Source: Clostridium sp. 1001275B_160808_H3 | GTDB lineage: Bacteria; Bacillota; Clostridia; Clostridiales; Clostridiaceae | Direction: 5' to 3' | Length of the DNA: 64,000 nt | Assembly: GCF_015550425.1 (NCBI RefSeq) | Contig: NZ_JADNAT010000001.1 | Location: 169,829 to 233,828 of the forward strand | Shown: piece after piece, positions 31,429 to 40,661 of the stretch | Numbering within the stretch: the stretch's first letter is position 1 | Layout: every line of letters begins with the position of its first letter | Program-made: the position numbers and the translations under genes | The notes under the pieces: model-generated | Database searches by the model: none | Told to the model about the DNA's origin: nothing | Seen by the model: only the letters and a program-made list of their open reading frames with translations

Positions 31429-33420
31429 TTAGTTCACTATTATAACAAGATTATTTTCAATTAGTACCTTGAGAGAGAAGCTTTTACTAAGGTTATCACC
31501 AAAATCAATTTTAATTACATCTTTATCTATTGATACTACTTTTCCATCCCCATAAGCTCTGTGATGAATCATATCATTAACTTTTATTCCGTAATCCTCA
31601 TTTAAATTTATATCTTTAAATCCACCTTCTTGTGCAAATCTAGATACATCTTTAAACCTTCCTCTTTGTGTTTTAGGAGAAAAGATATATAAATTATTTA
31701 TTGCTCTAGTTATTCCAACGTAAAACAATCTTCTTTCTTCTTCTATATTTTCATCCATTGATGATTTATGCGGAATCGTTTCTTCTGTAGCATTTATTAT
31801 AAAAACATTTTTAAACTCCATTCCCTTAACACCATGAATGGTACTTAAAATTACGCCTTCTTGTACAGCTTTACTCTCTTCTATTTTTTCTTTAACTCTT
31901 TCAACATGACCTAGCAACTCTATTATAGTTTTTAACCCATCTGCTGCACTCTTAAATTCTTCTATTATATCCTCAAGTTCATCTATACTTTGATTGTACC
32001 TTTCTCCATACTCTTTTAGGTAATCTATATAATTTAGTCCTGAAACTATATATTGTATTGCACCTGATAAAGAAAGTTTATTTAAATATAATATATCCCT
32101 TCGCAATTCATCTAACTTTTTTGCTTGATATGGCGGTGTATCTTTCTTATCTATTAATATGTCAAACGGAGATTTATCCTCAAATGAATTTCTTATATAT
32201 TCTAAATTTGATTTACTCACATATCTAAAAGGCTTATTTATTATTGATAGAAAGCTTTCTTTATCTTTTATGTTTATTGAAAGCTTTAAATATGAAAGTA
32301 TATCCTTACATATAAAATGCTCAAAAAAATTATATCCTTTATCTAATAACACAAATGGTATTCTCCTACGAGTAAATGTATCTATCATACTCCTTGCTTC
32401 CATGTTTGTTCTATATAAAACTGCATTATCACTTAGATTATCAATAGATTTTTCAATTACGCCTGCTATTTCTTCACCTTGAATCCTCTCATCATAAGGA
32501 GTTGTAAATTTTATTATGCCAACAGAGTCCTTATAAGAATTTATAACTTTATCATTTCTACTCTTATTATTTTTTATTACTTCCTTTGATGCTTCCACTA
32601 TATTTTCATTACTTCTATAATTTATAGAAAGGTATATCTTTTTAGCCTTTGGAAATATTTCATCAAACCTTACCATGTATTCTGGTTTTGATCCCCTAAA
32701 GCTATAGATACATTGATCCTCATCTCCAACTGCAAAAAGTGAATTTTCATGATTTATCAACTTTAAGAATTGAATTTGTAATTCATCACAATCTTGAAAC
32801 TCATCAACTAAAATATATTTAAACATTTCTCTATATTTATTTAAGGTATTAGGATTATCTCTTAATAAATTTATTACTTTAATTGATAGATCATCAAAAT
32901 CCCAAAGTCCATTTTTAGTTTTATACTCCTCATATTTCTGTAAACATTCAATAAAAATATCTTTTGCCATAGTAGGTTTAAATTCTTCTATAGCTTTTAA
33001 GGAAGTTTTAAAAAATGAGATATTATTTAATGCCTCCTTTATTTTATCTTCGCTTACTTCATCTGAATACTTTGATAAAACAGACTTTATTAACCTATGA
33101 GAAATTCCCCCATCTATTATTGATATGTTAAATCCCTCTTTTAAAAGAATTTTATAAAACAATCCATGAAATGTACCAAAAAAAGGGGCAATTTCTTTAT
33201 TAAATACATTTTTATATCTACTTCTCATATTATCAGCTGCAGCTCTAGTAAAAGTTATTATTATAATATTACCTAATCTCACTTTTAACTCATTTACTAA
33301 ATAATTAACTCTATTTATAATAACTGTAGTTTTTCCTGATCCAGGTGCTGCAACAACTAGTACATTTTTTTCTTTTATATAAACAGCTTCTTTTTGATAT
33401 TCATCTAAATAAATTTTCAT
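31429..33420 (-). CDS. UvrD/PcrA-like superfamily 1 DNA helicase
   Basis: 663 residues, somewhat shorter than PcrA. Motifs in order: Walker A AAPGSGKTTVI near residue 25, TFTRAAADNM, LVDEFQDCDELQ (motif II), GDEDQCIYSFRGS (III), STIHGVKGMEFKNVF and ERRLFYVGITRAINNLY (VI). The C-terminal KVNDMIHHRAYGDGKVVSID resembles the Tudor-like domain of PcrA that contacts RNA polymerase. It unwinds DNA 3' to 5' using ATP. ATG follows AAAGGAG. Confidence 0.9.
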   Translation of the reverse strand: MKIYLDEYQKEAVYIKEKNVLVVAAPGSGKTTVIINRVNYLVNELKVRLGNIIIITFTRAAADNMRSRYKNVFNKEIAPFFGTFHGLFYKILLKEGFNISIIDGGISHRLIKSVLSKYSDEVSEDKIKEALNNISFFKTSLKAIEEFKPTMAKDIFIECLQKYEEYKTKNGLWDFDDLSIKVINLLRDNPNTLNKYREMFKYILVDEFQDCDELQIQFLKLINHENSLFAVGDEDQCIYSFRGSKPEYMVRFDEIFPKAKKIYLSINYRSNENIVEASKEVIKNNKSRNDKVINSYKDSVGIIKFTTPYDERIQGEEIAGVIEKSIDNLSDNAVLYRTNMEARSMIDTFTRRRIPFVLLDKGYNFFEHFICKDILSYLKLSINIKDKESFLSIINKPFRYVSKSNLEYIRNSFEDKSPFDILIDKKDTPPYQAKKLDELRRDILYLNKLSLSGAIQYIVSGLNYIDYLKEYGERYNQSIDELEDIIEEFKSAADGLKTIIELLGHVERVKEKIEESKAVQEGVILSTIHGVKGMEFKNVFIINATEETIPHKSSMDENIEEERRLFYVGITRAINNLYIFSPKTQRGRFKDVSRFAQEGGFKDINLNEDYGIKVNDMIHHRAYGDGKVVSIDKDVIKIDFGDNLSKSFSLKVLIENNLVIIVN

Positions 33421-33777
33421 ATTTGCTCCTTTTTTATATTATATTATTGACTTTTTTATGCTATAAATAACTATATTGTAATAATTTATGTATAGATGTA
33501 CAATATATTTATATATTGTAATTTATTCTATAGATAAATTCATTTACTATATTTAAACGTATATAAGTTACAATTAATACTTAATATCCAACTAAAATAT
33601 CTAAGTATTTGATAATAAATAAAGTTAGTATTTCAGTAACTTATAAAAAAAATAGATAATATATGCTTTTAATTTCGCTTTTTTCTAAAACTAATCATAT
33701 CCAATATTTAATATAATACTAACTTTGATTATGTATATTATAATTGAAACATATATAATTTATAAGAGGAGAAAAAC
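33421..33777. other. AT-rich gap between divergent helicase and pncB genes
   Basis: A 357-base stretch between divergent genes. It should hold both promoters, but none stands out. I saw no riboswitch, gene or strong hairpin here. Confidence 0.5.
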
Positions 33778-35244
33778 ATGGAAAATTTAATTAGATTTGA
33801 TGTTACTAATGAACGTAACCTTACTATGTTAGTAGACTTTTATGAACTAACAATGGCAAATGGATATTTCAATAAAGAAATTGAAAATAAAATTGCATAT
33901 TTTGATATGTATTTTAGAAGAGTTCCAGATGGTGGTGGATACTGTATAATGGCTGGTGTAGATCAACTTATACAATATCTAAACAACTTAAAATTTACTC
34001 AATCTGATATAGAATATCTAAGAAGCAAAAATATTTTTTCTGAAGAATTTCTAAATTACTTGAAAAATTTTAAATTTGAATGTGATGTCTGGGCTATTCC
34101 AGAGGGAAACTTTGTTTTTCCAAATCAACCATTAGTAATAGTTAGAGGACCTGTTGTTCAAGCTCAATTTATAGAAACAATGATATTACTTACTATAAAC
34201 CATCAAACACTTATAGCTACTAAAGCTAATAGAATTTGTAGAGCTGCTGCTGGAAGAACAGTTATGGAATTTGGTTCTCGTAGAGCTCAAGGCTATGATG
34301 GAGCAATTTATGGTGCTAGAGCATCAATAATTGGAGGTTGTGACTCAACAGCTTGTACTATAGCAGATAAATACTTTGATGTTCCAGCTGTTGGAACAAT
34401 GGCTCATAGTTGGGTTCAATTATTTGATACAGAGTATGAAGCTTTTAAAGCTTGGGCTGAAGTATATCCAGATAATTGCTCACTTCTAATTGATACTTAT
34501 AACGTATTAAAATCTGGTTTACCAAATGCAATAAAAGTATTCGATGAAATATTAAAACCTATGGGTAAAAGACCTAAGGGAATCAGAATAGACTCAGGTG
34601 ATATAACTTATTTAACTAAAAAATGCAGAAAGGCTTTAGATGCTGCTGGATACTCCGATTGTAATATAATAGTATCTAATTCCTTAGATGAACACATAAT
34701 AAGAGATGTATTAGATCAAGGGGCTTGCATAGATTCATTTGGTGTTGGAGAAAGATTAATTACTGCTAAGTCAGAGCCTGTTTTTGGTGGCGTATACAAA
34801 CTTGTGGCTGTAGAAAATAATAATCAGATTATCCCTAAAATAAAGATAAGCGAAAACACTGAGAAAATTACTAACCCTGGATTTAAAAAGATATACAGAA
34901 TTTATGATAATGAAACTCATAATGCAATAGCTGACGTAATAGCTTTAAATCATGAAGTTATTGATGAATCAAAACCACTTGAAATATTCCATCCTATTGA
35001 AACATGGAAAAGAAAAACTGTTACTAATTTCTATGTTAAAGATTTAATGGTGCAAATATTTGATAAAGGCGAGCAAGTATATGAAAGCCCATCAGTTTTA
35101 GAAATAAAAGAATTTTCAAAGAATGAAAGCTTAAAAATGTGGCCAGAAATATTAAGATTTGAAAATCCTCATAATTATTATGTAGATTTATCCCAAGATC
35201 TATGGACACTAAAGCAAGATTTACTTCATAAGTGCATAAAATAA
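33778..35244 (+). CDS. pncB: Nicotinate phosphoribosyltransferase
   Basis: 488 residues. It begins RNLTMLVDFYELTMANGYF and carries the family core EFGSRRAQGYDGAIYGAR and GTMAHSWVQLF (His near residue 222), plus GIRIDSGDITYL. It makes nicotinate mononucleotide from nicotinate and PRPP in NAD salvage. ATG follows AAGAGGAG. It is monocistronic, bounded by a terminator. Confidence 0.95.
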   Translation: MENLIRFDVTNERNLTMLVDFYELTMANGYFNKEIENKIAYFDMYFRRVPDGGGYCIMAGVDQLIQYLNNLKFTQSDIEYLRSKNIFSEEFLNYLKNFKFECDVWAIPEGNFVFPNQPLVIVRGPVVQAQFIETMILLTINHQTLIATKANRICRAAAGRTVMEFGSRRAQGYDGAIYGARASIIGGCDSTACTIADKYFDVPAVGTMAHSWVQLFDTEYEAFKAWAEVYPDNCSLLIDTYNVLKSGLPNAIKVFDEILKPMGKRPKGIRIDSGDITYLTKKCRKALDAAGYSDCNIIVSNSLDEHIIRDVLDQGACIDSFGVGERLITAKSEPVFGGVYKLVAVENNNQIIPKIKISENTEKITNPGFKKIYRIYDNETHNAIADVIALNHEVIDESKPLEIFHPIETWKRKTVTNFYVKDLMVQIFDKGEQVYESPSVLEIKEFSKNESLKMWPEILRFENPHNYYVDLSQDLWTLKQDLLHKCIK

Positions 35245-35272
35245 AAAAGAGTGATTTAATCACTCTTTTTTA
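35243..35272. terminator. Bidirectional terminator after pncB
   Basis: Stem AAAAAAGAGTGA / TCACTCTTTTTT lies between convergent genes. Confidence 0.9.
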
Positions 35273-35278
35273 TTTATT

Positions 35279-35500
35279 TTAATAATTAATAACTTTATCA
35301 TCAATATTATAGTTTAAATATCTATCTTGTGAATAAAATAAGTCTTCATCCACGCTACCAACAAACTCCACTTTATTATTTGAAGACAAAAACTCCTTAA
35401 ATGGACACGTATCAGCTTCATCGCTTTTAGAATACATAGGACATGTATTATAACAACTTACCTTTTCTTTATTGGTTGACCAAAACGGACACTTACTCAT
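35279..35500 (-). CDS. Small cysteine-rich protein
   Basis: 73 residues. Six cysteines lie in the first half (MSKCPFW, SCYNTCPMY, ADTCPFKEF), spaced in a way that suggests metal or cluster binding; the C-terminal half is acidic and Cys-free. ATG follows GGGGGGAG. I recognise no named family. No membrane segment. Confidence 0.7.
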   Translation of the reverse strand: MSKCPFWSTNKEKVSCYNTCPMYSKSDEADTCPFKEFLSSNNKVEFVGSVDEDLFYSQDRYLNYNIDDKVINY

Positions 35501-35616
35501 ACCTCTCCCCCCAATACCTAAAGTGTGAAAACGAAATCACAATTTTCTTATATTATATTATATCTTTTTGCTAAAATAAAGTATTTTATATCCCTTTTTG
35601 AAAAATAAATATCGAC

Positions 35617-36822
35617 TTAATTCCCTATATTTTTACACCACTCAATGGAGCTACAATATATATCAACTAAAACTCCATCATCAATTTTTAAATTAGTACA
35701 TTGCTCTTCTATTTTTTTATTATCTAGTACTTCGTATGCTAAGGCTAACTCTAAAATATCCCTTAGAATATTTTTTTCTCCGATTAAAGCCTTCTTTATT
35801 TCTATATTAACAGGTAAGTTTTCAACTACATAATTGATATCTTTCTCCATCATTAAATGCAAGTTTGAAAACAACCCAACCATAAAGGCTGATGATAAAT
35901 CATTATAGTGTATTATCTTAGATATTCCCTCACAGAATTTAGCCCTTATTACTATATTCTTAGCATACTCATCACTTTTACCAGACGAAATTTCCACAAC
36001 CGACAATATTGATAACCACTTTCTAAGTTCTTCTCTTCCAATTAACATTATAGCCTGCTTTATAGATTTAACTTCTTGAAGAAAGCTAAAATAAGATGAA
36101 TTTATAAATCTTAAGAATTTATATGTTAAAGCAATATCTGTTTTCATTGTGTACTCAACTTTATCTATATCATAATCTTCTCTTATTAATTCTATCAAAA
36201 GTGTAAAAATACTAGTGTTCTTTATTGCCATATCTTTTCCTAAAAATATAGCTGGCTTACTATAATAAAATCCTTGAAAATAATCATATTCAAGGCTTTT
36301 TGCTTCTTCCAAATCTTCTAATGTCTCTATTTTTTCAGCTAGCATTTTAATACTAAACCTTTTACAAATTTGAGCAATTTTTTCTCTTGATTCTTTAGAT
36401 GAAAGAAGAAAATCAACTTTTGCTATGTCTATAACCCCAATAAAATTTATAATATCATTTATATCTACCACATCATCTAATGCTATGCAGTATCCTAATT
36501 CTTTTAAATAAGATAATTGATTAATTACATCTTCCGATGGATTAACACTTTCAAGTATTTCTATTACTACTCTTTCTTTTGGTAGTAATGTTGCAATATT
36601 CTTCTTTATTAACTTTTCTGAAAAATTAACAAAAGCTAGTTTATTATCAGTTAATATATCTAACCCAAAAGACGATATATTATCTATTACTTTATATGTA
36701 GCCTCTTCATCTTCAATATAGCCTTCGAAATTATTTTTTAAAGAATTTCTATAAAGCAATTCATAAGCTACTACTTTTTCTTCTTTATTATATATCCCTT
36801 GCCTAGCTATAAAAATATCCAT
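35617..36822 (-). CDS. EAL-HDOD domain protein (YuxH type)
   Basis: 401 residues from ATG 36822 (MDIFIARQGIYNKEEKVVAYELLYR) behind GAGGATGAG. The N-terminal half is an EAL-like domain in which EAL is replaced by YELLYR and later metal ligands are not evident, so phosphodiesterase activity is unlikely. The C-terminal half is an HDOD domain (YKFLRFINSSYFS, IKQAIMLIGREELRKW). Such proteins act in c-di-GMP-related or stress signalling as adaptors. Confidence 0.85.
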   Translation of the reverse strand: MDIFIARQGIYNKEEKVVAYELLYRNSLKNNFEGYIEDEEATYKVIDNISSFGLDILTDNKLAFVNFSEKLIKKNIATLLPKERVVIEILESVNPSEDVINQLSYLKELGYCIALDDVVDINDIINFIGVIDIAKVDFLLSSKESREKIAQICKRFSIKMLAEKIETLEDLEEAKSLEYDYFQGFYYSKPAIFLGKDMAIKNTSIFTLLIELIREDYDIDKVEYTMKTDIALTYKFLRFINSSYFSFLQEVKSIKQAIMLIGREELRKWLSILSVVEISSGKSDEYAKNIVIRAKFCEGISKIIHYNDLSSAFMVGLFSNLHLMMEKDINYVVENLPVNIEIKKALIGEKNILRDILELALAYEVLDNKKIEEQCTNLKIDDGVLVDIYCSSIEWCKNIGN

Positions 36823-36985
36823 TTTCTCATCCTCTATTATTAATTTATAATTATTATATACTAATAACATGTAATTTAAAAGAAATTAAGTAAATTTAAC
36901 AGAAAAGTAAAAAGATATGAAATTAGTGTCTATATTCTGCACTCTATTCCATATCTATAATATTATATCTAAACCATTAATTATC

Positions 36986-37318
36986 TTATCTTTTGCAATG
37001 ACTACTATTTTTAACTACTGATATATTAATTATTTCATTAGTAAATGCTTTAAGTAGTGCTTTTTCCAAAACTTTTTCTTGATCAAAATTTTCTATATCC
37101 CTACATTCAGCAAATACCTTATTTATTTCTCCATCTACATTTCTATATGTTAAAGTTACATATGGCTTTTCATATTCCACTTTAATTATCTTTAATCCCC
37201 ATGATATCTGCGCATAATCACCATCTGTGGTAAGTTGTGTTAATTCTCTTAATTTTACTTTTTCCTCTGAAGGGTCAGTTATTACAATTAATTCGTCTCC
37301 AACTTTATATTTTGCCAT
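36986..37318 (-). CDS. Hypothetical protein, 110 residues
   Basis: Starts MAKYKVGDELIVITDPSEEK behind GAGGAGG. The first 80 residues look like beta strands around a small barrel (SWGLKIIKVEYEKPYVTLTYRN), and the end is a helix. No membrane segment and no motif I can name. It lies divergently from perR, about 300 bases away. Confidence 0.65.
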   Translation of the reverse strand: MAKYKVGDELIVITDPSEEKVKLRELTQLTTDGDYAQISWGLKIIKVEYEKPYVTLTYRNVDGEINKVFAECRDIENFDQEKVLEKALLKAFTNEIINISVVKNSSHCKR

Positions 37319-37625
37319 TTTATTTCCTCCTCATAAATATAAATTCATCTTTATTATATATTATTGCTACTTTTTATGATATTATTATTTTATAAGATTA
37401 AATAATTTAAACTATATAAGTTTGTTAATTTATTAACAACTTTAATATTATATTATCATATAATATTAACGAATACAATAGTAACAAGAAAATTTTACTA
37501 TATAATTAAAATATTTCAACAATTAATATTAATTATTCAATAGCATTAATTACTAAAAAACATTTGTTGACACTTAATTCTTTATAATATATAATTTAAT
37601 TAATAATAAAAAAGGATGGTGTATT
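37319..37625. other. Intergenic region upstream of perR
   Basis: About 300 AT-rich bases between divergent genes. It contains the perR promoter described separately. The TTATAAT word overlapping the -10 region resembles half of a PerR box, but the second half does not match. Confidence 0.5.
37567..37595 (+). promoter_or_regulatory. Consensus sigma-A promoter of perR
   Basis: TTGACA (37567-37572), a 17-base spacer and TATAAT (37590-37595) form a perfect consensus promoter about 30 bases before the perR start codon. Confidence 0.8.
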
Positions 37626-38033
37626 ATGGAGAATATAACTTCTATCTTCAGAGAAAAGAAACTAAAACTTACTCCTCAAAGATTAGCAGTTTATAAATAT
37701 TTAATGAGTACAGATGAACATCCTTCTGCAGAAATTATATATAAAGCACTTCAACCTGAGTATCCTACTATGAGTTTAGCTACAGTTTATAAAGCATTAA
37801 AGACTTTAGTAGAAGTTAAATTAGTTCAAGAAATTAATGTTGGAGAAGGCAATTTTAGATATGATGCTAATTCACATGAACATGCTCATATTCAATGTAT
37901 CAACTGTAGTAAGGTAACTGACTTAGAAAATATATCATTTACGACTCTTAATCGTACTGCTGAGGAGTGCTCAGAATATAAAGTTCTATCAAACAAAATA
38001 TTTTTTTACGGATTATGTAAAGATTGTCAATAA
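37626..38033 (+). CDS. perR: Fur-family peroxide-type regulator PerR
   Basis: 135 residues. A winged helix covers residues 1-80 (LTPQRLAVYKYL, SLATVYKALKTL). The metal-binding half has FRYDANSHEHAHIQC, and structural-zinc cysteines CINC and CKDC. The Asp in FRYD and the HEHAH histidines correspond to the Fe/Mn sensory site of Bacillus PerR rather than Fur. It would repress peroxide-defence genes until metal-catalysed oxidation. Confidence 0.85.
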   Translation: MENITSIFREKKLKLTPQRLAVYKYLMSTDEHPSAEIIYKALQPEYPTMSLATVYKALKTLVEVKLVQEINVGEGNFRYDANSHEHAHIQCINCSKVTDLENISFTTLNRTAEECSEYKVLSNKIFFYGLCKDCQ

Positions 38034-38039
38034 ATGATT

Positions 38040-38069
38040 AAGCTAGAAATTTTAATTAATTTCTAGCTT
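38040..38069 (+). terminator. Terminator of perR
   Basis: Perfect 11-bp stem AAGCTAGAAAT / ATTTCTAGCTT followed by TTTTA, seven bases after the perR stop. Confidence 0.85.
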
Positions 38070-38126
38070 TTTATTTATTTTGTATTAATCGCTAATAAGC
38101 CTCATATAATAAATTGAGGTGATTAT

Positions 38127-39056
38127 ATGTCAAGATTTATAATTATAAAAAAGAATGTTGTACTCTCTTATATAATAACTTTCCTTATATTTTTTGTGTT
38201 TGTATTATCTACTTATTTTTTTCTTACTAATAATAATTCTATAGAAACACTCACACCAATTACTTCAAAAAATTATAATGATTTTGACTTAGATGGAGAT
38301 GGTGAAAATGATAAGATTGAAATATCCAAGGAAAATAATAACTACATATTAAATATAAAAAGTAAAGATAAAACTTATCCTCTTGTTAATAATGACGGAT
38401 CAAATTTGCTTGGAGATTCACTTATTAAATGGCCTATCAAAGTGAATATTATAGATTTATCCAGAAATAACCTTCCAGAAATAATTGTACAGTTATCCAA
38501 AGATAAATCTCCTGTAAATTATGTATTTTCATGGAATGGATCTAAATTTGTAAATACATTTTTTTCAAGTGATAATATAATAGGGATACTTGATTCCAAC
38601 AATAACAAGACGCCTAAACTGCTCTCTCTTTCTTCGAGCAAAGGTGATGGTTCTACCAAAAGTATTCTTTTCCTAGGAGATAACATAAAAGATATAACAT
38701 TTTCAAAAATAAAAGTTCCTGGATTATCTGCAATTCAAGGATTTATAGATGTAATTGAAGCTCCTTACGAATTATCTGAGGCACCTAACATTTTCACTCC
38801 TAATATAGATAGTACTGAACTTGCAATATTATGGGGATTAGATAAGGATAATACAAGATATTCCTTCCAAAATGGTTATTTTTCAGATTTTAAATGGGAT
38901 TCAAATGGAAATATATTAGGGGTAAATTGGACATTATCATTTGAATCTGTAAAAAATACAAATGATTCTTCTCCTGATAAAGAGCTATTATTGTATTTAT
39001 CAGTAGAAGATGATGGATATGGTTCTCTTAAAATATCTTCAATAAAGAAAATATAA
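38127..39056 (+). CDS. Membrane-anchored protein with VCBS/FG-GAP-like motif
   Basis: 309 residues. One N-terminal membrane segment (residues about 13-33) precedes an extracytoplasmic domain. Residues about 52-65 read NDFDLDGDGENDKIEI, a calcium-loop pattern typical of FG-GAP/VCBS repeats; NIIDLSRNNLPEIIVQL is a second related strand pair. No catalytic motif is evident. Function unknown. ATG follows GAGGTGA. Confidence 0.7.
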   Translation: MSRFIIIKKNVVLSYIITFLIFFVFVLSTYFFLTNNNSIETLTPITSKNYNDFDLDGDGENDKIEISKENNNYILNIKSKDKTYPLVNNDGSNLLGDSLIKWPIKVNIIDLSRNNLPEIIVQLSKDKSPVNYVFSWNGSKFVNTFFSSDNIIGILDSNNNKTPKLLSLSSSKGDGSTKSILFLGDNIKDITFSKIKVPGLSAIQGFIDVIEAPYELSEAPNIFTPNIDSTELAILWGLDKDNTRYSFQNGYFSDFKWDSNGNILGVNWTLSFESVKNTNDSSPDKELLLYLSVEDDGYGSLKISSIKKI

Positions 39057-39062
39057 AATTAA

Positions 39063-39083
39063 AAGGCCGCTATAAGCGGCCTT
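39063..39083 (-). terminator. GC-rich hairpin terminator
   Basis: Stem AAGGCCGCT / AGCGGCCTT with loop ATA. The T-run TTTTAATTTT is on the minus strand, so it mainly terminates transcripts coming from the 39221-40507 cluster, although it lies just after the convergent plus-strand gene. Confidence 0.75.
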
Positions 39084-39220
39084 AAAAGGGGGATGGGGGG
39101 GTTTTAGCTTAAACGAAGATTTCTCATCGCTTGCTATAGGAGAATACTTCTCCGGTACAATAATATTATTTACATAGACTTACCTTTTTATACATTTCCT
39201 TAATAAATTTCTAAATTTCA

Positions 39221-39772
39221 TTATTCCTTAAAATATCCATTATTGTAAGCTTCTATAACTTTATCTATAAAATTAGCTTTTTTTGAATCAACTATACTTT
39301 TTATAGCTATTAACATTTGTATGTTCTCATCATCTAGTAAATCATCATCTAGTAAGCTATTATCAGAAGTGTCACTCTTTATATCAGTTATGTCAAAATT
39401 ATTATCATTAGAAGAAGCAAAATTTGAATTGCTATCTAAATTAGTATTATTATTTCCTAAATTAAAGTTTCCCATCCCTAAATTATTCATCATACCTTGT
39501 AAAGCTCCTAAGTCAAATCCACTTCTATTATTTATCCCACTTCTCCCCTGTTGATTATTTCCAAACTGCCCTAAATTAAAGTTATTTAAATCTAATCCAT
39601 CCATCTTCATAGATGAAAGCACATTTCCGATTTGACCCATATCCATATTTCCGCCAAACATACTCATCAGTTGAGCAGGGTTTATGCCAAATGGCGCATT
39701 ATTATTCACCCTATTACCGGAGTTATTATTAATTTCTCTCTCCCCTTTATGTCTATGTTTCTTTTTTGACAT
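39221..39772 (-). CDS. Asn/Gly/Met-rich low-complexity protein, probably spore-related
   Basis: 183 residues. A basic N-terminus (SKKKHRHKGERE) is followed by about 100 residues dominated by Asn, Gly, Met and Leu (FGGNMDMGQIGN, LGMGNFNLGNNN), an acidic stretch and a C-terminal helix (FIDKVIEAYNNGYFKE). No membrane segment or known domain. Its neighbours are two Cys-rich small proteins; the composition recalls spore-coat proteins. ATG follows ATAGGAGGAA. Function is inferred from composition only. Confidence 0.6.
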   Translation of the reverse strand: MSKKKHRHKGEREINNNSGNRVNNNAPFGINPAQLMSMFGGNMDMGQIGNVLSSMKMDGLDLNNFNLGQFGNNQQGRSGINNRSGFDLGALQGMMNNLGMGNFNLGNNNTNLDSNSNFASSNDNNFDITDIKSDTSDNSLLDDDLLDDENIQMLIAIKSIVDSKKANFIDKVIEAYNNGYFKE

Positions 39773-39879
39773 TTAGGTTCCTCCTATTATATTCCTGTTG
39801 CTTTATTATATGTAAAAAAATTAAATATGTTTATACTTTTAGGCATTTTTTTGGAGGGCTAAGCCCTCCATCCTCTATA

Positions 39880-40125
39880 CTAACAGCAAGCGTCTCCGCC
39901 AAATAAGCTTCCTAAACAGCCTCCGCATAGTAAGAATAATAAAATTATTAAAACTGAACAGTTATTATTTAAAAGCCCTGATCCACATGCAATTAATAAG
40001 AATATTATAGGTGTAATACAACTATTCATTCCACCAAATATATTTCCAGTTCCACAACATGGCATTGGTTCACAGCAGCAGCAGCAATCATCATAATCTT
40101 TTTTATGGGAATGTTTCCTTGACAT
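39880..40125 (-). CDS. Small Cys-rich membrane protein, 81 residues
   Basis: N-terminus SRKHSHKKDYDDCCCCCEPMPCC is basic, then cysteine-packed. Two hydrophobic segments follow (TPIIFLLIACGSGLL and VLIILLFLLCGGCLG), and the end is FGGDACC. The N-terminus resembles the KKKHRHK start of the gene downstream, and the C-terminus resembles that of the gene upstream. ATG follows AAAGGAGAG. The pattern recalls short hydrophobic Gly/Cys-rich spore proteins, but no family is firmly recognised. Confidence 0.65.
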   Translation of the reverse strand: MSRKHSHKKDYDDCCCCCEPMPCCGTGNIFGGMNSCITPIIFLLIACGSGLLNNNCSVLIILLFLLCGGCLGSLFGGDACC

Positions 40126-40150
40126 AACTATCTCTCCTTTCTAATTTAAA

Positions 40151-40507
40151 TTAGCAGCATCCGCCAAATATATTTCCGTTTCCACAGTTACCAAATCCTG
40201 AGCAACCGTTGCAAAGGAATAGAATTACTAATAAGAATAGATAAGATGAGCAGTTTCCAGCTCCATATCCACCATATCCGCCATCACAGCAACAATCGTG
40301 TTTACGTTCTTTTCTACAGCAACAGCTATTATTGTATCCTCCGCCGAATCCTCCACTATAGAATAGTATTAATAGTATCCATATCCAACTTCCAAATCCA
40401 CAGCCACATCCTATATTATTAAATGGGCCTTGGTTTGAACATTGGGGTGCAATATTATCACTACAACCGCATGAATTTAAACCATTTAGAATTTCATTCA
40501 TTTCCAT
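40151..40507 (-). CDS. Small Cys/Gly-rich membrane protein, 118 residues
   Basis: About 20 cysteines in clusters (NSCGCSD, GCGCGFG, NSCCCRKERKHDCCC, FGGCC). Two hydrophobic segments (SWIWILLILFYSGG and SSYLFLLVILFLCNGC) flank Gly-rich loops such as GGYGGYGAG. The C-terminal FLCNGC..FGGCC is shared in style with the 81-residue neighbour, suggesting common ancestry. ATG follows AAGGAGGAG. It is first in a three-gene minus-strand group. Spore-envelope location is a guess. Confidence 0.65.
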   Translation of the reverse strand: MEMNEILNGLNSCGCSDNIAPQCSNQGPFNNIGCGCGFGSWIWILLILFYSGGFGGGYNNSCCCRKERKHDCCCDGGYGGYGAGNCSSYLFLLVILFLCNGCSGFGNCGNGNIFGGCC

Positions 40508-40623
40508 AACTTACTCCTCCTTAGGATTTTTAGTTTTTTTTTGTTTTATAGTATATACTATTCTCTCGAATAATAATTGCCACTGTTTTTTATTGTAATA
40601 TTTTAAATTTTTATAAATAAAAA

Positions 40624-40654
40624 AAAGAACTTATAGTATTCACTACAAGTTCTT
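40624..40654 (-). terminator. Terminator of the lon-engB transcript
   Basis: Minus-strand stem AAGAACTTGTAGT / ACTATAAGTTCTT (13 bp with one G-U pair) followed by TTTTTTTATTT, eight bases beyond the engB stop. Confidence 0.88.
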
Positions 40655-40661
40655 TAATATA

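Noticed and set aside
37582..37596. Possible PerR box over the perR -10 region
   Set aside because: Only the first TTATAAT half matches; the second half departs from the consensus in an AT-rich context.
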